Assembly: GCF_013868135.1 (NCBI RefSeq)
Contig: NZ_JACEMU010000004.1
Coordinates: forward strand, 124,001-188,000
Reading direction: 5' to 3'
Length of the DNA: 64,000 nucleotides
DNA from: Paracoccus sp. S1E-3
GTDB taxonomy: Bacteria; Pseudomonadota; Alphaproteobacteria; Rhodobacterales; Rhodobacteraceae
Part shown: positions 1 to 9,154 of the stretch, in pieces
Layout of the letters: the number at the start of each line of letters is the position of its first letter
How positions within the stretch are numbered: position 1 is the first letter of the stretch
Made by a program: the position numbers and the translations under genes
Notes under the pieces: model-generated
What the model saw: only the letters and a program-made list of their open reading frames with translations
Told to the model about the DNA's origin: nothing
The model's database searches: none

Positions 1-555
1 TACGCGACCTGGTGGATCCGGCAGGCGATCACCCGCAGCATCGCCGATCAGGCGCGCACCATCCGCATCCCGGTCCACATGATCGAGACGATCAACAAGC
101 TGGTCCGCACCGGCCGTCAGATGCTGCACGAGATCGGCCGCGAGCCGACGCCGGAAGAACTGGCCGAAAAGCTGCAGATGCCACTGGAAAAGGTCCGCAA
201 GGTGATGAAGATCGCCAAGGAACCGATCAGCCTCGAAACCCCGATCGGGGACGAGGAGGACAGCCAGCTTGGCGATTTCATCGAGGACAAGAACGCGGTC
301 CTGCCGCTGGATTCGGCCATTCAGGAAAACCTGAAGGAAACCACCACCCGCGTTCTGGCCAGCCTCACCCCGCGCGAGGAACGGGTTCTGCGGATGCGCT
401 TCGGCATCGGCATGAACACCGACCACACGCTGGAAGAAGTGGGCCAGCAGTTCAGCGTCACCCGCGAACGCATCCGCCAGATCGAGGCGAAGGCGCTGCG
501 CAAGCTGAAGCACCCCTCGCGCTCGCGCAAGCTGCGCAGTTTCCTCGATCAGTGA
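1..555 (+). CDS. rpoD: RNA polymerase sigma factor RpoD (sigma-70), C-terminal part
   Basis: The 3' end of the primary sigma factor, which directs RNA polymerase to housekeeping promoters. The reading frame is open from base 1 (Tyr-Ala-Thr-Trp-Trp-Ile-Arg, the -10 recognition helix of region 2.4) and gives 184 residues to the stop. Region 3 follows (around [13 protein letters not shown]), then region 4, with the -35 helix-turn-helix near the end ([20 protein letters not shown]) and the basic tail [15 protein letters not shown]. The match to group 1 sigma factors is unmistakable. The start lies outside the window. A strong inverted repeat follows the stop. Confidence 0.97.
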   Translation, partial: YATWWIRQAITRSIADQARTIRIPVHMIETINKLVRTGRQMLHEIGREPTPEELAEKLQMPLEKVRKVMKIAKEPISLETPIGDEEDSQLGDFIEDKNAVLPLDSAIQENLKETTTRVLASLTPREERVLRMRFGIGMNTDHTLEEVGQQFSVTRERIRQIEAKALRKLKHPSRSRKLRSFLDQ

Positions 556-570
556 CCTGATTTTTCTTAA

Positions 571-595
571 TTGGCGCAAGAACTTCTTGCGCCAA
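571..595 (+). terminator. Hairpin after rpoD
   Basis: A perfect 12-base inverted repeat (TTGGCGCAAGAA, one central base, TTCTTGCGCCAA) begins 15 bases after the rpoD stop. No T-run follows it, so it may act as a Rho-assisted or processing-resistant 3' end rather than a canonical intrinsic terminator. A short T-rich stretch lies before it. Confidence 0.6.
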
Positions 596-640
596 TCGCA
601 CCGCGCGTCTTAGCTTTGTCTCATTCATCGGGGTAGGACC

Positions 641-1045
641 ATGGTGCTTGCGCATCTCCTTTATCGCAGTTCCGGCCGAGACAACCTTTTCTTCTATCGC
701 GATTGCGATGATATCCTCGCCGTCGCGCGCGAACGGAATGCCCGGCTTGGCCTGACCGGCTTCCTGCATGCCGAGGACGGCATTTTCGTTCAATGGCTGG
801 AAGGGCCCGAAAACGCGCTGAATCAGGTCGTCGACAGCATCATGGAAGATGCGCGGCACCGCGACATCACCGTCTTCAGCCGCGGCGCGATCGAGGAACG
901 TCAGTTCCCAGTCTGGGCTATGGGCTTTTCCGACGGCAGCCAGGCGCCGCTGTTCGATTTCCTTGCCGAGCGCGGCACCAATTCGCACGACCTCCGCGCC
1001 TTCGGATCCTGTCTGCACCGCTTCCTGCTGCTGCGCGCCGCCTGA
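641..1045 (+). CDS. Stand-alone BLUF-domain blue-light sensor
   Basis: A 134-residue protein consisting of a single BLUF (FAD-binding blue-light sensing) domain plus about 30 extra residues. The expected photocycle residues are present at canonical spacing: Tyr8, Asn33, Gln51, Trp92 and Met94, within LLYRSSG, ERNARLGLTGFL, FVQWLEGP and VWAMGF. Short BLUF proteins signal through a protein partner rather than a fused output domain. The ATG at 641 is preceded by a GGTAGGA ribosome site. The gene lies alone between rpoD and rmuC, with no obvious partner (no EAL/GGDEF or PpsR-like gene nearby). The family call is secure; the output is unknown. Confidence 0.93.
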   Translation: MVLAHLLYRSSGRDNLFFYRDCDDILAVARERNARLGLTGFLHAEDGIFVQWLEGPENALNQVVDSIMEDARHRDITVFSRGAIEERQFPVWAMGFSDGSQAPLFDFLAERGTNSHDLRAFGSCLHRFLLLRAA

Positions 1046-1127
1046 CACGCCGAGCCGGCGCTGACCTTCGGTTGCGGGGCTGGCCGGAATCGGCTAGGCA
1101 CAAAACAGGAACAGCAGCGGGGGCCGA

Positions 1128-2621
1128 ATGGGCGAGGGTTTTCAGGCGCAGTTTGATCTCTGGCTGGGCGATGCCGTGGTCATGGGGCGGGTGCTGGCGG
1201 TGCTGGGGGCGGCACTGGCGCTGCTGCTGCTGCTTTACTGGCGTGGCCGGCGCGATCTGGCGCAGTCGCGGGAGGCGGCGGCCCAGCTGACCCGCGATCT
1301 TGCCACGCGGGTCGAGGAATCGGCGCGGCAGCAATCCCAGTTGGCCGGTCTGGAAACCCGTCTGGCGCAGGAGGCGCAAGCGGGGCGCGAAAACGCGCTG
1401 AAACTGAGCCAGGTGGAAACCCGGCTGGAGGATCGGATCGGGCGTCTGGCGGAACTGGCCGAGGAACGCGACGGCCTGAACGATGCGCTCTATGCCGCAC
1501 GGCAGGCGGTGTCGCGCCTGGAAACCGACCTCGCCCAGACGCGGCTCGCGGCCGAAAAGGACCGCGAACGGGCCGCTCATGACCTCGTTCAGTTGCGCGA
1601 ATTGCGCGAGGAAATGACCGGCCATTTCCGCCTGATGGCCAATGAGACCCTGCGGGTGCAGGGGGCCGACATGCAGAAGACCCATGGCGAGCAGTTGAAC
1701 GCGCTGCTGAACCCGTTCCGCGAGCAGGTGCTGCATTTCCAGCGCGAGTTGCGCGACCGCAACCGTATCCTCGACGAGGAGGGCGCGCGCCTGCGCGAAC
1801 AGATCGCCAATATCGGCCATGAAGCCAGCGCCCTGACGCGCGCGCTGAAAGGCGACAAGCAGAAGCAGGGTGCCTGGGGCGAGATGATTCTTGAGAGAAT
1901 ACTTGAGGAATCCGGTCTAGAGCGTGGAATTCATTACGCTGTTCAATCCAGCTGGACCGATGAGGATGGTCGCGTCTGGCGCCCCGACGTGATCGTGCGG
2001 ATGCCGCAGAAAAAGCTGCTGGTGGTCGACAGCAAGGTGTCGCTGAACGCTTATGAGGCGGCGGTGAATGCCGAAACCGAAGCCGACCGGGCGGCGTCCT
2101 TGAAGCGCCATGTCGAGGCCGTGCGCGCCCATGTCACCGCGCTGTCGGCCAGGGGCTATGACCAGCTTGATGACGGGGCGGTGGATTATGTGCTGATGTT
2201 CATCCCCATCGAGGGTGCATTTTCCGAAGCGCTGCGCGTGGATCCGGGGCTGGCCAGTTTTGCCATGGACCGCCGTGTCGGGCTGACCACGCCGACCACC
2301 CTGATGCTGACGCTGCGCACGGTGGAACATATCTGGACGGTCGAGCGGCGCGAATCCAACGCGCTGGAAATCGCCCGGCGCGCCGGTCAGCTTTATGACA
2401 AGGTCGCGGGCTTCGTGGACTCGCTGGACGAAATCGGCGCGGCGCTGAACAAGGCCAGCAACGCCCATCGCACGGCTGTCGATCGGCTGTCGCGCGGAAA
2501 TGGCAATGTCATCCGCCAGGTCGAAATGCTGCGCGAGCTGGGTGCGCGCGCGACGAAAAAGCTGGCCATCGACCATGACAAGGCCGATGCGCTGCCCGTG
2601 CCCGAGGAGGGCGAGCCATGA
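1128..2621 (+). CDS. rmuC: DNA recombination protein RmuC
   Basis: A 497-residue RmuC-family protein. Escherichia coli RmuC limits recombination at inverted repeats and is thought to be a membrane-anchored nuclease-like factor. Visible parts are an N-terminal hydrophobic segment (about residues 15-38), a long coiled coil (about 45-230), and the restriction-endonuclease-like core containing KQGAWGEMILERILEESGL and the WRPDVIVRMP...LLVVDSKVSLNAYEAA block expected for the family. Its stop overlaps the next start as ATGA, implying translational coupling with the YjbQ-family gene. Confidence 0.93.
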   Translation: MGEGFQAQFDLWLGDAVVMGRVLAVLGAALALLLLLYWRGRRDLAQSREAAAQLTRDLATRVEESARQQSQLAGLETRLAQEAQAGRENALKLSQVETRLEDRIGRLAELAEERDGLNDALYAARQAVSRLETDLAQTRLAAEKDRERAAHDLVQLRELREEMTGHFRLMANETLRVQGADMQKTHGEQLNALLNPFREQVLHFQRELRDRNRILDEEGARLREQIANIGHEASALTRALKGDKQKQGAWGEMILERILEESGLERGIHYAVQSSWTDEDGRVWRPDVIVRMPQKKLLVVDSKVSLNAYEAAVNAETEADRAASLKRHVEAVRAHVTALSARGYDQLDDGAVDYVLMFIPIEGAFSEALRVDPGLASFAMDRRVGLTTPTTLMLTLRTVEHIWTVERRESNALEIARRAGQLYDKVAGFVDSLDEIGAALNKASNAHRTAVDRLSRGNGNVIRQVEMLRELGARATKKLAIDHDKADALPVPEEGEP

Positions 2622-3034
2622 ACGAAATTCTTAAATTCGATACGCATGGTGTTGGTTTTTATGAAATAACCTCAGACGTGGCGCAGATGCTGTCGGGGCA
2701 GGGCGACGGCCTTCTGACGCTGCTGATCCGCCATACTTCGGCCAGTCTGCTGATCCAGGAAAACGCCGATCCCGATGTGAGGACCGACCTGCTGGCGTGG
2801 CTCGACCGGTTGGCCCCATCGGCCGATGCGCCGCAGATGGGCTGGATCACCCATCGTCTGGAAGGCCCCGACGACATGCCCGCGCATATCAAGGCCGCGG
2901 TGCTGCCGACCAGTCTGCAGATCCCGGTGCGGGCCGGGCAAATGTTGCTGGGCCGTTGGCAGGGCATCTATCTGGTCGAGCACCGCACCCGTCCGCATCG
3001 GCGCGAGGTTGCGCTGGCGTTCACTCCAACCTGA
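2618..3034 (+). CDS. YjbQ/UPF0047 family protein (secondary thiamine-phosphate synthase type)
   Basis: A 138-residue member of the YjbQ (UPF0047) family; members show weak thiamine-phosphate synthase activity, but the physiological role is unsettled. Family signatures are present: HTSASLLIQENADPDVRTDL near residue 38, and the C-terminal block GRWQGIYLVEHRTRPHRREV with its conserved Glu, His and Arg. Full length for the family. It starts within the rmuC stop (ATGA), so the two genes are probably one operon. Confidence 0.9.
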   Translation: MNEILKFDTHGVGFYEITSDVAQMLSGQGDGLLTLLIRHTSASLLIQENADPDVRTDLLAWLDRLAPSADAPQMGWITHRLEGPDDMPAHIKAAVLPTSLQIPVRAGQMLLGRWQGIYLVEHRTRPHRREVALAFTPT

Positions 3035-3094
3035 CCCGCATCTGGTGTTTCGCACCTGAGGTCCTACAATCCTTGTTGCGATTCCTGCGCAGCT

Positions 3095-3103
3095 TGTGGA
3101 TAA
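3095..3103 (-). promoter_or_regulatory. Perfect DnaA-box consensus upstream of nrdR
   Basis: TGTGGATAA on the + strand is TTATCCACA on the - strand, the consensus DnaA box. It lies 35 bases before the nrdR start in the 103-base gap after the YjbQ-family gene. DnaA is known to regulate nucleotide-reductase genes in some bacteria, so a link to NrdR control is conceivable. A single 9-mer can also occur by chance. Confidence 0.4.
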
Positions 3104-3137
3104 CTCGGTCGTGAGGACGAGATAAGGGACACGAGGG

Positions 3138-3602
3138 ATGCGCTGCCCGTTTTGCGGAAATGTCGATACGCAGGTCAAGGACTCGCGACCGGCCGAGGAC
3201 AACGTCGCGATCCGCCGCCGCCGCTTCTGCCCGGCCTGCGGGGGGCGCTTCACCACCTATGAGCGCGTCCAGCTACGCGATCTCGTGGTGGTCAAGTCGA
3301 ACGGCCGGCGCGAGGATTTCGACCGTGACAAGATGTCCCGCTCGATCCGCATCGCCATGCAGAAGCGTCCGATCGAGGCCGAGCGCATCGATCAGCTGAT
3401 CTCGGGCATCGTGCGGCGGCTGGAAAGCATGGGCGAGACCGACATCTCCTCGAAGATCATCGGCGAGATCGTGATGGAGACGCTGGCCCGGATCGACAAT
3501 GTCGCCTATGTGCGATTTGCCAGCGTTTACAAGAACTTCCAGGATGCCGGCGATTTCGACAAGTTCGTCTCGGAACTGCGTCCGCCGAGCGAGGACGCTT
3601 GA
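3138..3602 (+). CDS. nrdR: Transcriptional repressor NrdR
   Basis: A 154-residue NrdR, the nucleotide-sensing repressor of ribonucleotide reductase genes. The N-terminal zinc ribbon has its four cysteines in CPFCG and RRFCPACGG, followed by the ATP-cone domain ([20 protein letters not shown] onwards). The C-terminus reaches [18 protein letters not shown], the usual family end. The ATG at 3138 gives the canonical MRCPFCG start. It is followed by ribD, a pairing common in proteobacteria. Confidence 0.97.
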   Translation: MRCPFCGNVDTQVKDSRPAEDNVAIRRRRFCPACGGRFTTYERVQLRDLVVVKSNGRREDFDRDKMSRSIRIAMQKRPIEAERIDQLISGIVRRLESMGETDISSKIIGEIVMETLARIDNVAYVRFASVYKNFQDAGDFDKFVSELRPPSEDA

Positions 3603-4615
3603 TTTCCGACGCCGGCCACATGGACCACGCGCTGCGGCTTGCGCGGCGCGGGCTGGGAAACGTGTGGCCCAATCCGGCGGTCGGCTGTGTGCTGGTCCGC
3701 CCGGATGAGGGTGGTGGCGGCGTCGTCGGGCGGGGCTGGACCCAGCCGGGAGGCCGGCCCCATGCGGAACGCATGGCGCTGGATGCCGCCGGCGCCGCGG
3801 CGCAGGGCGCCACCGCCTATGTCACGCTTGAGCCCTGTGCGCATCAGGGCCGCGCCGGCCCCTGTTCTGACGCGCTGATTGCGGCGGGGGTGAGCCGGGT
3901 GGTGACCGCCTTGACCGATCCCGATCCGCGCACCGCCGGACAGGGCCATGCCAAGCTGCGCGCCGCCGGGGTCGAGGTCGTCGAAGGTGTCCGCGCCGCC
4001 GAGGCCGCGGCCCTGCAGCGCGGTTTTCTGAAGCGGGTGACTGAGGGCCTGCCGATGGTGACCCTGAAACTCGCCGCCAGTCTGGACGGACGCATTGCCA
4101 CCGCCGCCGGCGAAAGCCAGTGGATCACCGGCGCTGTCGCGCGGCGCCATGTCCACCTGCTGCGGCTGCAGCATGACGCGATCATGGTCGGCGGGGGTAC
4201 CGCCCGCGCCGACCGGCCTGCGCTGAACGTGCGCGGCCTCGGCCCGGTGCGCCAGCCGGTGCGGATCGTCGTCTCGGACCGGCCGGTGATGGGGCTTCCC
4301 CCCGAGGATGCCGATCACGGCCCTTTGTGGCAGATATCGGGCGGGATGCATGCGGCACTCTCGGGGCTGGCCGATCGTGGGCTGACGCGGATCCTCTGCG
4401 AAGGCGGCGGGGTGCTTGCGGCGCAATTGCTGGCCGATGGTCTGGTCGATGAGCTCGTCCTCTACAGCGCCGGAATCGTGCTGGGTGCCGATGCGCGGCC
4501 TGCCATCGGTCCGCTGGGCTTGACAAGTCTCGCGGATGCGCCCCGCTTCACCTTGCAGCGCGCCTTCCGGCTTGGTCCCGATCTGTGCCAGCACTGGGCG
4601 CGCCCGGCGCCCTAA
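3599..4615 (+). CDS. ribD: Bifunctional riboflavin deaminase/reductase RibD
   Basis: Catalyses the second and third steps of riboflavin synthesis. The deaminase half carries the zinc motifs PHAERMA and [14 protein letters not shown]; the reductase half starts near [13 protein letters not shown] and includes CEGGG. At 338 residues it is a little shorter than typical. The longest frame begins with TTG at 3599, overlapping the nrdR stop as TTGA, which suggests coupling; an in-frame ATG at 3620 ([11 protein letters not shown]) is the alternative start. The 3' end overlaps the convergent kpsC end by four bases. The partner ribE lies 4.7 kb downstream, beyond the capsule genes. Confidence 0.95.
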   Translation: MISDAGHMDHALRLARRGLGNVWPNPAVGCVLVRPDEGGGGVVGRGWTQPGGRPHAERMALDAAGAAAQGATAYVTLEPCAHQGRAGPCSDALIAAGVSRVVTALTDPDPRTAGQGHAKLRAAGVEVVEGVRAAEAAALQRGFLKRVTEGLPMVTLKLAASLDGRIATAAGESQWITGAVARRHVHLLRLQHDAIMVGGGTARADRPALNVRGLGPVRQPVRIVVSDRPVMGLPPEDADHGPLWQISGGMHAALSGLADRGLTRILCEGGGVLAAQLLADGLVDELVLYSAGIVLGADARPAIGPLGLTSLADAPRFTLQRAFRLGPDLCQHWARPAP

Positions 4616-6612
4616 CGGCGCCAGATCCACGCATGACCTGCCAGCGCGCCCTGCGCCTTGGCCAGCAGGCGCAGGGCGCGGCCTTGCCGGACAGCGGAGG
4701 CCGCCAACCGCTCCAGCGCCAGCTCCGGCGGGCAGGGCAGTCCGCTGATGGGATCGACATAGCGCGGATAGCCGATCAGCACCGCATGTGTCAGCGCGTC
4801 GAGATCCGGGCGCGCCCGGCGCCGCGCCGGCACCGGCCCGAGGTCGCGGGTCAGCCCCCATCCGGCATAGAAGGGCGCACCCAGCGTGGTGACGGGAATG
4901 CCGCGCAAAAGCGCCTCGAATCCGAGGGTCGAGGTCATGGTCCAGACCGTGTCGACCTGACCCAGCAGCGCGACCGGATCGGCCGCGCGGGCGATATGAT
5001 CGGCCAGCCGCGCCAGATCCTGTTCCGCGACCGCGCCCGGCCGCAACCCCGCCTCGACATCTGGATGCGGCTTGTAGATCAGGACAGCGTCGGGGTTTTC
5101 CGCGCGCACGCGTTTCAGCAGCGCGAGATTGCTGCGTTCAAGGCCCGCGCCGAGGCGGATCGAGGTGTCATCCTCGACCTGTCCCGGCACCAGAATGCGC
5201 GGCCGTCCGTCCCCGTCAGGCAGGTGATTGTCGCCGCCCAGATTGTATTTGCTGAGACCCGCCGCGATCAGAGCTTGGCGCAGGCGCGCGGCGCGGGCGG
5301 CCCCGCCGGGCGGCAGGGGCGCGGCGATCAGCGCCTCCAGCGCCGAGGGGCGGCCCGGGTCGTAATAGATGCCGCCCTGATCCGCGACCAGTGACAGCGG
5401 CGGGATCAGCGCCGCCCCCAGGCCGCGCGAGCGCAGGAACCCGTCCTCGACCCGCAGCGCGTCGGGGCCGACCTCATCGGCGCGATTGGCCCAGACCAGC
5501 GTGACCGCCGCAGAAGGCCGGCGGGTAAAGCGGACCGGGCGGACCGATCCGAAGGCGCGGGCGATATACGGGCGCTTCCACAGCCGGATGCCATAAGCCA
5601 GGTGGCCCGCATGATCCTGCCGGAAGGCCTTGGCTTCGGCCTCGAGCTGATCCAGCGCGCCGTCGAAATCGGTCAGGGCGTCGCGGCAGGGATCGTACCA
5701 GATCGGCGCAATCAGGTGGCTGGCGGCGAAAAGGGCCTCGACAGGGGCGGGGCTGCGGCGGGGCTGCGCGGCTTCGTCATCGCTGAGGCCCCAGCCGGCA
5801 TAAAAGGGCAGCCCGAACAGGCGCGGGCGATGCCCGGCCAGCATCGCCTCGTATCCCAGTTGCGAACTGACCGCATAGACCGCACTGGCGCCGCGCAGCA
5901 GCGACCAGGGCGAGACGGGACCGTCGCAGATGGTCTCGCCCGGCAGCAGATCGGCAGCGGTGAAATGGCCCGGACGCAGCCCCTGGGCGGTTTCGGGATG
6001 GCTGCGGATGACGATCCGCTGGCGGGGATGCTCGGCGCGGGCCGCAGCCAGCATCTGCAGGAAACGATCCCGATCAGCGCCCATCAGTGCTGCATCCCCC
6101 GCCGTCTGGTCGATGACCAGCACATAGCCCGGTTCGGGCGGCGGCCAATCCGGCAGGTGGGCGTTGTATTTCGACAGGTCCGCCGCGATCAGCCGCGCGA
6201 TCCCGGTGCGGGCCTGGGCGTGAAATGGTGCGGTTGCGCCGCTGGCGATCAGCGTTTCGATCAGCGAGGGCGTCACCGGATCGAAATGCAGCCCACACGG
6301 ATCCACGATCAACCCGATGGGGCCGCGCCGCGCCAGTGCACCGCGCGCCCGTCCGGGCAGGATGGAACGCAGAAAGGCATCCTCGACGTGAACCAGACCG
6401 GCGCCCCGGCGCCGGGCGATGGCGCGCCCCCGCCACGCAGTGCCCGCCGCGCCCCAGATGCCGATCAGATCGCCCGTGCCGGCCAGCCCAAGCCGGGGCC
6501 CCCAGCCGGCCAGATCGAGGATCCGCCGCACCCGGCCGCCCAGCAGACCGCCGTTATATACAAACAGCCGCCGGGGCGTAACCCCGGCGGCTGCATCGCG
6601 AATCTCGTGCAT
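4612..6612 (-). CDS. kpsC: Capsule polysaccharide initiation protein KpsC (beta-Kdo transferase)
   Basis: About 666 residues. KpsC proteins add beta-Kdo linker residues to the lipid anchor of ABC-exported capsules and contain two glycosyltransferase units. The duplication is visible here: VEDAFLRS and VEDGFLRSRG, GLHFDPVTPSLIETLIAS and GIYYDPGRPSALEALIAA, and paired KYN and YAGWG(L) motifs occur once in each half. I chose the ATG at 6612 (MHEIRDAAAG), which overlaps the upstream lipoprotein gene's stop by one base; a longer in-frame version to 6684 lies inside that gene. Cytoplasmic, acting at the inner membrane. Last gene of a three-gene reverse-strand cassette. Confidence 0.93.
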   Translation of the reverse strand: MHEIRDAAAGVTPRRLFVYNGGLLGGRVRRILDLAGWGPRLGLAGTGDLIGIWGAAGTAWRGRAIARRRGAGLVHVEDAFLRSILPGRARGALARRGPIGLIVDPCGLHFDPVTPSLIETLIASGATAPFHAQARTGIARLIAADLSKYNAHLPDWPPPEPGYVLVIDQTAGDAALMGADRDRFLQMLAAARAEHPRQRIVIRSHPETAQGLRPGHFTAADLLPGETICDGPVSPWSLLRGASAVYAVSSQLGYEAMLAGHRPRLFGLPFYAGWGLSDDEAAQPRRSPAPVEALFAASHLIAPIWYDPCRDALTDFDGALDQLEAEAKAFRQDHAGHLAYGIRLWKRPYIARAFGSVRPVRFTRRPSAAVTLVWANRADEVGPDALRVEDGFLRSRGLGAALIPPLSLVADQGGIYYDPGRPSALEALIAAPLPPGGAARAARLRQALIAAGLSKYNLGGDNHLPDGDGRPRILVPGQVEDDTSIRLGAGLERSNLALLKRVRAENPDAVLIYKPHPDVEAGLRPGAVAEQDLARLADHIARAADPVALLGQVDTVWTMTSTLGFEALLRGIPVTTLGAPFYAGWGLTRDLGPVPARRRARPDLDALTHAVLIGYPRYVDPISGLPCPPELALERLAASAVRQGRALRLLAKAQGALAGHAWIWRR

Positions 6613-7721
6613 CAGTTCCCGATGTTTTCCAGCGTCCGGATCGAGTTGGCACCCCCCGTGATCGCCCCCAGCAGCTTCTGCCACTGCACGTAAGGCGCCT
6701 CGGTCACATAGACGGTATCGCCATCGCGGATCAGGAAATCGCGGGCCAGGAACAGACCGTTCGGCCGGGTCAGGTCCAGCACATAGGCCATGCGTTGCGT
6801 GCCCGAAACCGGCTGGCCCAGCACCGCCGAAGCGACCTGCGCAGGTTCATCGCGCAGCACGAAGACGCCGGTTGGGTCGGCCGTCACGGTGGACAGGCCC
6901 CCGACCATGGCGATGGCCTCGATCGCGTTGATCTGTTCATTGCCCAACGGCACCTTCGTCTGGCCGCCAAGCGCGCCGAGCGCGGTGAAGCTGCGCTGAT
7001 CTTCCTCCACCAGGATCACGTCGCCGGGGCGCAGCGCGATATCATAGGAGGGGTTGAAATACAGGTCCGACAGCCAGACCTTGCCGGTCTCGCGGCCGCG
7101 CTTGACGGTGATGACCGCCACCTCGGGTTCGACATTGACGCCGCCCGACTTGGCCAGCATCGCCGACAGCGTCCGGGTCGGGCGCTCGATCGGATAGACG
7201 CCCTGGCCGAAGACCTTGCCCATGACCGAGACGGTGGCGCCGTCACCGGCCACCCGCGTGACCGAGACCTGCGGGTCCGGCGTCTGGCTTTCCAGCCGCT
7301 GGGTGATCGCCTGGCGCAGCTGGTCGGGCGAATTGCCCGCCGCCCGGATGCGGCCCGCATAGGGCACGAAGATATAGCCCTGGCTGTCGACCTGAAGCTG
7401 CTGCAGCTCGGTCGAGCTTTGGCCGAGACCCACCAGCAGGCCGTCATCGACGTTTTCCCAGATCATCAGCCCCAGCGTGTCGCCGGGCCGGATCTCGTCC
7501 GCGCCGACGGTGCCGGCATTCAGGAACTCTCGCGAGAAGCCATAGGACGGGGTGAAGTTGGCGGTGCGGTTGACGTGGTTGTTGACGAAAATCACGTGGG
7601 AATCGCCGCCGTTCTCGACCGCGCCGGACAGGATTTCCTTTTTGCTCGGGCCGGAACGCGGCAGGCCGCACGCGCCGAGGGCGGTGACGGCGATCAGGGC
7701 AGCGATCAGGGGCAAACGCAT
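6612..7721 (-). CDS. Polysaccharide export outer-membrane lipoprotein (Wza/BexD/KpsD type)
   Basis: About 369 residues from the ATG at 7721, chosen because it places a lipoprotein signal directly at the N-terminus (MRLPLIAALIAVTALGAC, lipobox LGAC, Cys18). A polysaccharide export (poly_export) domain follows (IRPGDTLGLMIWENVDDGL, GYIFVPYAGRIRAAG), then repeated SLBB-type beta-grasp segments (VSVMGKVFGQGVYPIERPT; ALGALGGQTKVPLG). Such proteins form the outer-membrane channel for capsular polysaccharide. It lies between kpsS and kpsC, consistent with an ABC-dependent capsule pathway. Confidence 0.92.
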   Translation of the reverse strand: MRLPLIAALIAVTALGACGLPRSGPSKKEILSGAVENGGDSHVIFVNNHVNRTANFTPSYGFSREFLNAGTVGADEIRPGDTLGLMIWENVDDGLLVGLGQSSTELQQLQVDSQGYIFVPYAGRIRAAGNSPDQLRQAITQRLESQTPDPQVSVTRVAGDGATVSVMGKVFGQGVYPIERPTRTLSAMLAKSGGVNVEPEVAVITVKRGRETGKVWLSDLYFNPSYDIALRPGDVILVEEDQRSFTALGALGGQTKVPLGNEQINAIEAIAMVGGLSTVTADPTGVFVLRDEPAQVASAVLGQPVSGTQRMAYVLDLTRPNGLFLARDFLIRDGDTVYVTEAPYVQWQKLLGAITGGANSIRTLENIGN

Positions 7722-7849
7722 CGTTCGCGCCGGTGTGTTGAACACTTCTGTGGCGGTCAAGTTCTTATCTCCTGCTTCTCGCCGATTCCGGCGGTCCCTC
7801 GGCGACACGTTAGCGCGAGGAGTGTTGTTTATCTATACGTCGTTGCCAT

Positions 7850-9154
7850 TTAGCGTGAATCCGATCCACGCTGCTGGCGCGTTTCCGCCCGCCCGAAGGC
7901 AAGCGCGTCATAGGGGTCATGGGGGGCCATCATCATGTCCACCACCAGCCGCAGGGCCGGGGCGCGGGCCCCGCTTGCGTAAAAACCGCCCGGTATCTGG
8001 CTGGTTTCCAGCAAATAATCCCGATACAACCGATAGTTGTCATGGTCCGGGCGCTGCGGGTGGACGAAAAATTCCGGCAGGTTCTGCCCCGAAACCAGCT
8101 GTGGCTTATCGAACACAGCCCGACCCATCGCCTTGACCGGCAACCCCCGCCAGAGGGCCTGCTGAGCCGAGGTGGAATTCACGGTGACCACCGATCGCGC
8201 CTGTCCCAGCAGCAGCGCCAGCTTTCCGCCGGGGACATGATGGACGCGGTCGGCGATGCCCAGTTCGCGGGCCTTGACCATGATGTCGCGGCGCTGATTG
8301 GTGCGGCCGTCATCCAGCGGGTGGCCCTTGAAGACCAGATGGTGATGGCGTGGCGCATGTACGGCGAAAGCCTCGATCACCTCGGTGGTGAATTCGGCCA
8401 TGGCGTCGTAATCGGAATGGGCGCGGAAACTGGCATCATGTTCCAGCTGCATCAGCACCAGCGTGAAGGGGTGCCCGCTGCGCCGGATTTGCCGGGTGCG
8501 GATGAAGTGATCGACCGCGAAGACCGGGCTGAGCAGTAGCCGGCGCAGGTTCAGCCGAAACTCCTGCAGAACCGAGATGGCGCGATGGGTGCGGAATTTC
8601 GGGAAGCGTCCATTCGCGGTCAGGATGAGGAAATGATAGAGCGCGCCGTAGAACTTGTGCTGGCGCATGTCGCCCCAATTGGCCGGCGGCCGCGGCAGAT
8701 CGGCCTGCGGCCCGCGCAGGGCGGCGCGCATCTCGGGCAGGGAGATCTGCATGAGCCGCGAATGCCCGTTCGAGCCGCCGCGTTCATAGGTCACCCAGAA
8801 GGGACGCAGATAGCCTTCCTCGAAAACGTGCAGGGTCAGGCCGCGGGCTTGGGCGGCGGCGCGGGCGGCGGCATGGACGGGGCGGACATCGCCGTAAAGG
8901 ACGATGTCGGTGACGCCCTTTTCAGCGATCAGCCGGTCCAGATGGGCGGGCCAATCCTCGGGCGTTCCCTGATGCAGGATCAGCCGTGCGGGATCGGACC
9001 AGAAATAGGCGTCCCCTGCATTGAAGGCCACCCGCCAGACCTGCGCCCCGGTCGCGCGCAGCAGCTTGCCCAGCCGGTCGAAGAACGGCCCGTGCGGGCC
9101 TTGCAGCAACAGGAAGACGCGCCCATCTACCGGGATATCACGCGCCTGCGTCAT
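7850..9154 (-). CDS. kpsS: Capsule polysaccharide initiation protein KpsS
   Basis: About 434 residues of the KpsS family, the beta-Kdo transferase that adds the first Kdo to phosphatidylglycerol before KpsC extends the linker. Recognisable blocks are RVFLLLQGPHGPFFDRLG at the N-terminus, VFEEGYLRPFWVTYE, VFKGHPLDDGR and VTVNSTSAQQALWRGLPV. I prefer the ATG at 9154 because AGGA lies five bases upstream; ATG 9196 or TTG 9223 would add 14 or 23 residues without a clear ribosome site. First gene of the cassette; 128 bases separate it from the lipoprotein gene. Confidence 0.9.
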   Translation of the reverse strand: MTQARDIPVDGRVFLLLQGPHGPFFDRLGKLLRATGAQVWRVAFNAGDAYFWSDPARLILHQGTPEDWPAHLDRLIAEKGVTDIVLYGDVRPVHAAARAAAQARGLTLHVFEEGYLRPFWVTYERGGSNGHSRLMQISLPEMRAALRGPQADLPRPPANWGDMRQHKFYGALYHFLILTANGRFPKFRTHRAISVLQEFRLNLRRLLLSPVFAVDHFIRTRQIRRSGHPFTLVLMQLEHDASFRAHSDYDAMAEFTTEVIEAFAVHAPRHHHLVFKGHPLDDGRTNQRRDIMVKARELGIADRVHHVPGGKLALLLGQARSVVTVNSTSAQQALWRGLPVKAMGRAVFDKPQLVSGQNLPEFFVHPQRPDHDNYRLYRDYLLETSQIPGGFYASGARAPALRLVVDMMMAPHDPYDALAFGRAETRQQRGSDSR

